Assembly: GCF_009905375.1 (NCBI RefSeq)
Contig: NW_027419130.1
Span: 41,776 to 105,775 of the forward strand
DNA: 64,000 nucleotides
Source: Apium graveolens
Taxonomy: Eukaryota > Streptophyta > Magnoliopsida > Apiales > Apiaceae
Reading direction: 5' to 3'
Below the pieces are notes generated by a model that was not told where the DNA came from, did no database searches, and saw only the letters and a list, made by a program, of their open reading frames with translations. A program made the position numbers and the translations under genes. How positions within the stretch are numbered: position 1 is the first letter of the stretch; every line of letters starts with the position of its first letter. Shown in pieces: positions 58,426-64,000 of the stretch.

Positions 58426-60917
58426 CTACATAGTTATGGGGTTAACAAACAGATATGTTGAACGCTTTTTATCCTTTAGGGTTGGGGCACCATGTCCATC
58501 TCCATACATATATATGCTTAAGGCTATCCTACCCAGGTTCATACACATGTTGATGAAAGGTTTCGAGAATGTAGACTCTGCAACTAGCCTCTCTTCATTT
58601 AACTCCTTCCAGTTCTCAATTAACAACTGCTTAACGTATTCTCTAGCAGCTTCTTCTGAAACACCATTATCTTTCATGTAACATTGGACCAATTTCGGAT
58701 TGTCCCCTCTCTCTAATTCATGCTGCAATATCATCATCATTGAAAATAGTAGTTAAATATATCGACATACTAGGTACATATGATTGATTATATGATCGAC
58801 AAACAGTGTACGTACATACGAGGTTCCCATGTCATCTGCAATTCTCAGAATGGTAGCCGCGAGACGAACTATTTTTGGATAATTTCTTATGCTCTGTAAC
58901 GCTTCATCAGTGAAGGATGTCGCAGTCAAGAAATAAGAATGGGTTAATATTATAGGGCCTGTTATTGTGATCCATGCATTGTCGAGGTATTCTTTGAGAC
59001 TTGGTTTATAACCACTGTGATACCATTTTGCCTCCAGCAAATATGCTTCAAAAAGATCTGTCCACTGTATTTATAAATATTGAATTGATATCGCTTGGCA
59101 AATTAAGAAATTTTAAATTATATGCATATCAAACAGAGTGTTCTGTACTGAAGTTGAATAGAATTTACACAAAATACAGCTAGGGTAAGTGAACTTGCCA
59201 CTTTCTGGAAGTAAGGGAGAATGGTGACACCATGTTTCTTTTCTGCAACCTTAGCCACTTCATTGATATCATTATAGAACACCGTAAAACAAACCTTTAC
59301 ATAATCTGGCAGTTGGTCCAAATCCGCGGCATCCCATCTGATTAACGCCACAAGATATATGTTAGTCATGTACTGCGCGATAAATTGACAAGTAAAAATG
59401 ATACTGCGAGAGAAGATGGGTATCGACTAGACTACAATTTACAGGAATGCTGACTGCTGAGGTTGTTTATAATCACAGCTTACCTTTTTGTTAATTCTGT
59501 CAACACTTCAAGTTCCTCCAAAGTAGCATAAACGTCATAAATATCGTCGATAGTAGTTATGAAGGCTGTAATGGCAGTGAGTACCTTCCTTTCATAACTA
59601 AACTCAGGGTGAGAGTTATAACCCACACTCCAGTAGTAACACTCCATCAATCTTTCTCTGGCGAAGCCTAGTTTTTCACCCCATTCCGTGTCCTTCCACC
59701 ATCTATATAAACAAATCATAGCGAAACATATAGTTAAGTAAATAAAGAATGAATTTGTTGAAAAAAAGTGTCATATTGATTATTGGCTAGCTAGCTGGTA
59801 TGTACTTCGACAAGTTTTTAAGTTCATCCTGATAAATTGACTGCACCATGTTGTAGTCTAATTTTGCAAAGTAGAGCAAGCTAGAAACATAATCTTCTGC
59901 TGGTGCCGACGTCTCATAGAAGTCAATGAACCACCTAGCTTCTTGCCTTGGCTCCCTCCAATGCTGTGGAAACTCTAGTGCATGACTCACAAGTTTAATA
60001 AGGTTTTCATCCTTAGTACTGTTAATATCATTTATGTAGTCTTTCATATGCTTTGTCGCGAAATCCTGTGCCTCGTCCATGATTTTTTCCTTCTTTATCG
60101 AAAGGTATGATGCCTCGTACAAGGATACCATACCCTTCATATCTTTGCTGAGGCTGGCCTTAAATTTCCCGGATTCATCCATGAACTCTTTAAAAATTTC
60201 TACAGAATATGAATCAAAGAAATATCAGTAGTTGCAATTATTTCCATGAAGATGTACTCTTATGAACAACTTAACTTAAAGTACCAATTGAAGAGAAAAA
60301 ACAATTACCTTGAGGAACATCAAAGCTATGTTGCCTTAAGAGTCTAAATTTCAGAGAGGCGGCATTAAGATCGTGACTGTTTAACTTCTCATTACTGTTG
60401 TATATAGCCTCCAGAATTCTCATAATTTCATTCTGAAAGTGATAAGAAACTCCGAGCCTTTGAATAGTATCAACTAACTCGAGTTTATGGACACTGTCCA
60501 TCTCCTCCTTGTTGAGCAGCATCCTCACATTTTCCTTCAGTTCGCTAGCATGTTTACTGCAGATTTCTCCCTGCATATACACAGAATTTAGAATGATTTA
60601 AATATCAACAAGAAGGTCATCATGCATATATAATCATAAATACGATACCTTGAAATCACTGGAAAGAGATTGGAAAAATTATAATCCCACATGGAAGGAG
60701 GGTAATTTCCGGATCTTCTAACATTCGACATTTCATCACTAGCATTACCGGGGCTGGCTAATGCAGTATCATGAGTAGTACTACTGCATGGGATCCTTGT
60801 GATCTGGAAAACTTTCCTGGCAGTGGAGGATGGGTTTAAACATGTAAAAGAAGTTGGTTTAAGCATAGAACGAACTGAAGAGAAATTGAAGCCAAGATTC
60901 ACAACACAAAGGGCCAT
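58426..60917 (-). pseudogene. TPS-b monoterpene synthase, one-base frameshift in exon 1
   Basis: Seven exons on the minus strand: 60917-60649, 60570-60309, 60199-59806, 59702-59484, 59337-59202, 59064-58816 and 58722-58426, all GT-AG with matching phases and the usual seven-exon TPS-b layout. It encodes about 608 aa if exon 1 were one base longer. Residues 1 to about 60 look like a plastid transit peptide. RRx8W is at about 67-77, DDIYD at about 361-365 (metal binding) and DDMGTSYHE at about 504-512 (NSE/DTE). These enzymes ionise and cyclise geranyl diphosphate in plastids; the product cannot be told. At 60674-60678 a run of five T (gene sense) shifts the frame after residue 81. Six would put the following residues and the exon junction in the family frame. 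Confidence 0.9.
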
Positions 60918-60971
60918 AACTGGTATAACTTCTGGCTTATGTTGTATTGTGCATGTGAATAACTGGATGAT

Positions 60972-60980
60972 CTATATATG
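60972..60980 (-). promoter_or_regulatory. TATA box of the terpene synthase gene
   Basis: On the minus strand, CATATATAGATC lies about 55-63 bp before the ATG at 60917, leaving a short leader of roughly 30 nt. Confidence 0.6.
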
Positions 60981-62039
60981 CCTCTTTAAATAGAGAATCA
61001 ATCACTATTTGGGTGTATATAAGTCAAAATTAAACCACAAGAAAATGAGTAAGATATCGAGCAGTCCTGTACACAATCCGGCATGTAATGATTCTGTCGC
61101 ATGCAATTCTATGTTGGACAACTTGAATAAAAAATCACTACAAAAATGGGGGTACATTGTTAACTTATCTACAGTTCGTTTTTAACTCTCTTCTGATTAA
61201 AAATGGAGAATATGTACATTATTGTGGAAACCTAACATGCATGGTGCAAGTGGAAGTTAAAATTTAGGAAACAAAATTTCTCTCTTCTTCTAGTCAGCAA
61301 AGATTGGAAAAGAACAGCACGACTATGAACCATGTAAATTTCTACTAATGTATAAAAATTATTGCATGGTTTGCTTTTATTTGGACTGTATACGTACATA
61401 TACCTTTGACTGATGCTTGTAAAAAATGAAGGAATGAATTATAGTCATTATTTCGGGGGAAGAAAACTAAAAAATCAGGGCAAAGTATGTTTAACAAAGA
61501 TGAAATTGTTGCTATAAATAAATAATTGTGATTAATATTCAAAACAACCTAATAAAGATTTGATAAAGTAAATGTGGTTTGAAGTGTACTGCCACACGCA
61601 CTAAACAACCTGAAGCCTTTAGATAATTGATTGGAATAGTCGAAATATGATACACTATTCCATCAGAGAACATGCTCTTTGACCGAGACACATTCAATTT
61701 TCTGGAAAGAATAAAATCGTTAACACAAGATGTTATGTTTACAGGACCTTTAACATCGGAATATAAAAATTAAAAGAGTTCGATAAGTAATAACGGAACA
61801 CATATATTAAAAAGTTTGATAATTAATAATTATTTTAAAAAATTAATAATTATATCGCTTCTTACTTACCCTAACGCAAGTAAATAAAATATTTTTAAGA
61901 TTTTAAAGCCTAAATCATCACTTGCATATTTTCCAAATTTCCCTCAAGGATACAAGTAAACATGTCTGGTTTATTTTCCCAAAAACAACAAGTAGGCCTA
62001 AATACTTGTCTTTGATAACTGATTCAGGAACGTAAATAA
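60981..62039. other. Intergenic, upstream of the terpene synthase
   Basis: AT-rich with no gene seen; it includes the terpene synthase promoter region. Short frames (for example 61345-61542) have no protein features. Confidence 0.5.
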
Positions 62040-62041
62040 TA

Positions 62042-62300
62042 CTCCCGTCCCTCCCATTTTTATACACTTTTTATTGGATTATTTACATTTTAAAATTTTA
62101 AAATTTTTCAAAAATATTGAAATTTTTATAATTTTTTCAAATAATTATACTCACTACTTCTCTCTATTATATTCACTTTATATATAATATTAATCGGCCA
62201 TATTACTTTACTCACTTTTTCAATTTTACTCCCTTAATTTATCATTTTTTTAAACTCCGTACATAACCCAAATATAAATATTTGGGAGGGACGGAGGGGG
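62042..62300. mobile_element. Stowaway-type MITE (259 bp)
   Basis: The left end CTCCCGTCCCTCCCA and right end TGGGAGGGACGGAGGGGG (complement CCCCCTCCGTCCCTCCCA) are the CTCCCTCCGTCCC-type inverted ends of Stowaway MITEs. It is flanked by TA on both sides (62040-62041 and 62301-62302) and AT-rich inside, with no coding capacity. Confidence 0.85.
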
Positions 62301-62302
62301 TA

Positions 62303-63074
62303 TAATGCGGGTCTTATGATTTTATCAATAATAGTAGCTAACAGAAAATCACACTTCAGTCAATCAAAAACCTTATATAAATCAAGTTTCGAATTTGTTT
62401 TTATAAATTCTTTCTTACTTGTTTGTTACATAATTTGTTTCTATTTAATTTTCTATTTTGAATTTATTTGGAGGTTTTATAAACTTTTGTTGTATGGATA
62501 GATTTTTAATTTTTTTCAATAAAATTTATTGATATCAATTTAAATTATTTATATGTTATATTTAATATAAACATAAATGGTGTTATGTATATATAATACA
62601 TCATTTTTGCTTGTACTTAATGTTATTTTATATTGAAATCATTGTTTCCACCTGTATTTAATAAAGTGTTATTTAAATTTTGTAGAAATGTTTTTCAACT
62701 TTTATAAGAATTTCTAGTCATATTTTTATTTACATGAAATTTAATTTTGTGTTATTTCTTTTACTTGTATTATTACTATTATTTTTCCTGGATAACCAAA
62801 TATTAAAAGAATGTCGACTAAATTATAAAACATATTTATTTGTTAATTATAATTTTGCATAGATGGCAAAAATTAATAGCCTACATTATACATGTTGGGG
62901 CAGTAATTTCCTTGATCCAGAAGAAGTTAACAAGCTAACAGAAATGGCATCGGACAATAAAAGATGGGAGTTCAAAATTTAAAATATTCTAGTAAGACTT
63001 TGTTTTCGGTAATTTTTATCCATGTTACTAAGTTTTGTTAGTGGAGTTTCACAACCTAATCATCCCATGCCCCT
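62303..63074. other. AT-rich intergenic DNA
   Basis: No gene, RNA or repeat identified; the only notable feature is strong AT richness. Confidence 0.6.
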
Positions 63075-63090
63075 TCATATTAACTATTTT

Positions 63091-63305
63091 TTTTATCGTA
63101 AATAACCCGTAGCCGCTACCTTTTGGGTGCGCACTGGATAAATCTTACGGGTTCACGTAATAGCCTGTAAATCACGTGAACCAAGATAAACCGCATTTAA
63201 GCGACAGTCTCTGGGTCAGGAGACATACTCATAAATTCTCCTACTGTGGGATTCGAACATGTGACAAGAGGATAGTTTTCCTTTTTTTAATCAACTGAGT
63301 CAGAG
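63091..63305 (-). mobile_element. tRNA-derived SINE, copy 1
   Basis: On the minus strand it contains a B box (ATGTTCGAATCCC, complement near 63250), the body CACAGTAGGAGAATTTATGA and a 3' end AGGTAGCGGCTACGGGTTAT followed by poly(A). It is flanked by TCATATTAACTATTTT (63075-63090) and TCATATTAGCTATTTT (63306-63321), a 16-bp target duplication with one mismatch. The end resembles plant Au-like SINEs. Non-coding, mobilised by LINE machinery. Confidence 0.85.
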
Positions 63306-63321
63306 TCATATTAGCTATTTT

Positions 63322-63722
63322 GCTTTAATAACATATAAGAATATAATAATTTATAAATTATTTAAATGTTTCAAAATTTAACATAAAAGGCTATGATTAG
63401 ATTATGATAAGGTCACTTGGCAAAAAGAAAACATTACAATAAGGTCATTAGTTTCTAATATCCAAGAAGTAGAAATACGTAAAAAGTAGGTTTTATAGAA
63501 GTTTTTTGTTTAACACTTAATAGGTACAAATGGAAGTTATAGGGAAATTGAAATACCTACACAATGCGGAAATATGCTTACCTTAAGTTGCTTACGAAAG
63601 GTTCCCATGTTAACTTATACCGAACAATTTTTTTTTTAATTCCTAGTAATTACAATTTCTATAGTAAATTTAAATTTCATAGTAAATAAATTTTAATATC
63701 ATACCAAACAAGCATTAAGCAA
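63322..63722. other. Spacer between the two SINEs
   Basis: About 400 bp, AT-rich, nothing recognised. Confidence 0.6.
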
Positions 63723-63737
63723 AATAAAGGAGAAATG

Positions 63738-63954
63738 AGCCGCAAGTGTTTACTGGTTAAAGACGGGATAACTATTCTCTTAGTCAGGTTCGAATCCCCA
63801 GGAGGAGAATTTATGATTATGCCTCCTGAATCAGAGTTTGTCGCTTAAATACGGTTTAACTTGATTCACTTGGTTTGTATGCTATTGTGTGAACCCGTAG
63901 GATTTACCCGGTGCGTACTCGAAAGGTAGTGGCTGCCGATTATCTACGTAAAAA
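63738..63954 (+). mobile_element. tRNA-derived SINE, copy 2
   Basis: Same family as 63091-63305, opposite orientation. An A-box-like TACTGGTTAAAG (about 63751), B box GGTTCGAATCC (63788-63798), body GGAGGAGAATTTATGATTAT and 3' end AGGTAGTGGCTGCCGATTAT then poly(A). Flanked by AATAAAGGAGAAATG (63723-63737) and AATAAAGAGAAATG (63955-63968), a target duplication with a 1-bp indel. Confidence 0.85.
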
Positions 63955-64000
63955 AATAAAGAGAAATGTACATTGCGGCTAACTTTCAATTTTCATCATT

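Overview
The window is plant nuclear DNA, most likely from a eudicot. This rests on LTR retrotransposons with initiator-tRNA-Met primer sites, GT-AG introns, a seven-exon monoterpene synthase gene, a Stowaway MITE and tRNA-derived SINEs. The species cannot be told from sequence alone. About 49 kb on the left is a retrotransposon nest, and about 15 kb on the right is a gene island. No tRNA, rRNA or CRISPR array was seen.

Retrotransposon nest (1-49110). Element A (1-11207, left LTR cut by the window edge) is a decayed Ty3/gypsy chromovirus-like element with 4.06-kb LTRs. It sits inside the gag zinc-knuckle region of a second gypsy family. That family (11208-28731) is a tandem LTR/internal/LTR/internal/LTR chain: the middle LTR (14864-18984) serves as both 3' LTR of copy B and 5' LTR of copy C. 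The chain ends inside a minus-strand gypsy LTR (E, 28732-30486) with a short pol remnant. Next come a 180-bp tandem repeat, an unassigned stretch with a GC-rich minisatellite, and another minus-strand gypsy remnant (D, 32060-35801). D is cut in its integrase by a 13.3-kb Ty1/copia element of Sirevirus/SIRE type (35802-49110). The copia element carries gag-pol, a small intact 89-aa reading frame with its own TATA-like box, and a long broken 'env-like' region. It has no target-site duplication, so its two flanks were not joined by simple insertion. No protein-coding region of the large elements is intact except that small frame.

Gene island (49111-64000). After a solo-LTR-like piece and an RNase H-domain pseudogene come two host genes. 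The first (50569-54438, +, two exons) encodes a kinesin-light-chain-like TPR protein with a probable mitochondrial presequence. The second (60917-58426, -, seven exons) is a plastid-type TPS-b monoterpene synthase. Its RRx8W, DDxxD and NSE/DTE motifs are intact, but one base is missing from a T run in exon 1, so it is a pseudogene or carries a sequencing error. Between them lies a 1.73-kb foldback Mutator-like element with a perfect 9-bp target duplication, itself interrupted by a smaller inverted-repeat element. Right of the terpene synthase are a Stowaway MITE and two SINEs of one family in opposite orientation, each with target duplications.

The genes do not form a pathway together. The terpene synthase would act in plastids on geranyl diphosphate, and the TPR protein is probably organellar. 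The most unusual parts are the copia accessory region, the shared-LTR gypsy chain, the foldback element and the single-base lesion in the terpene synthase.
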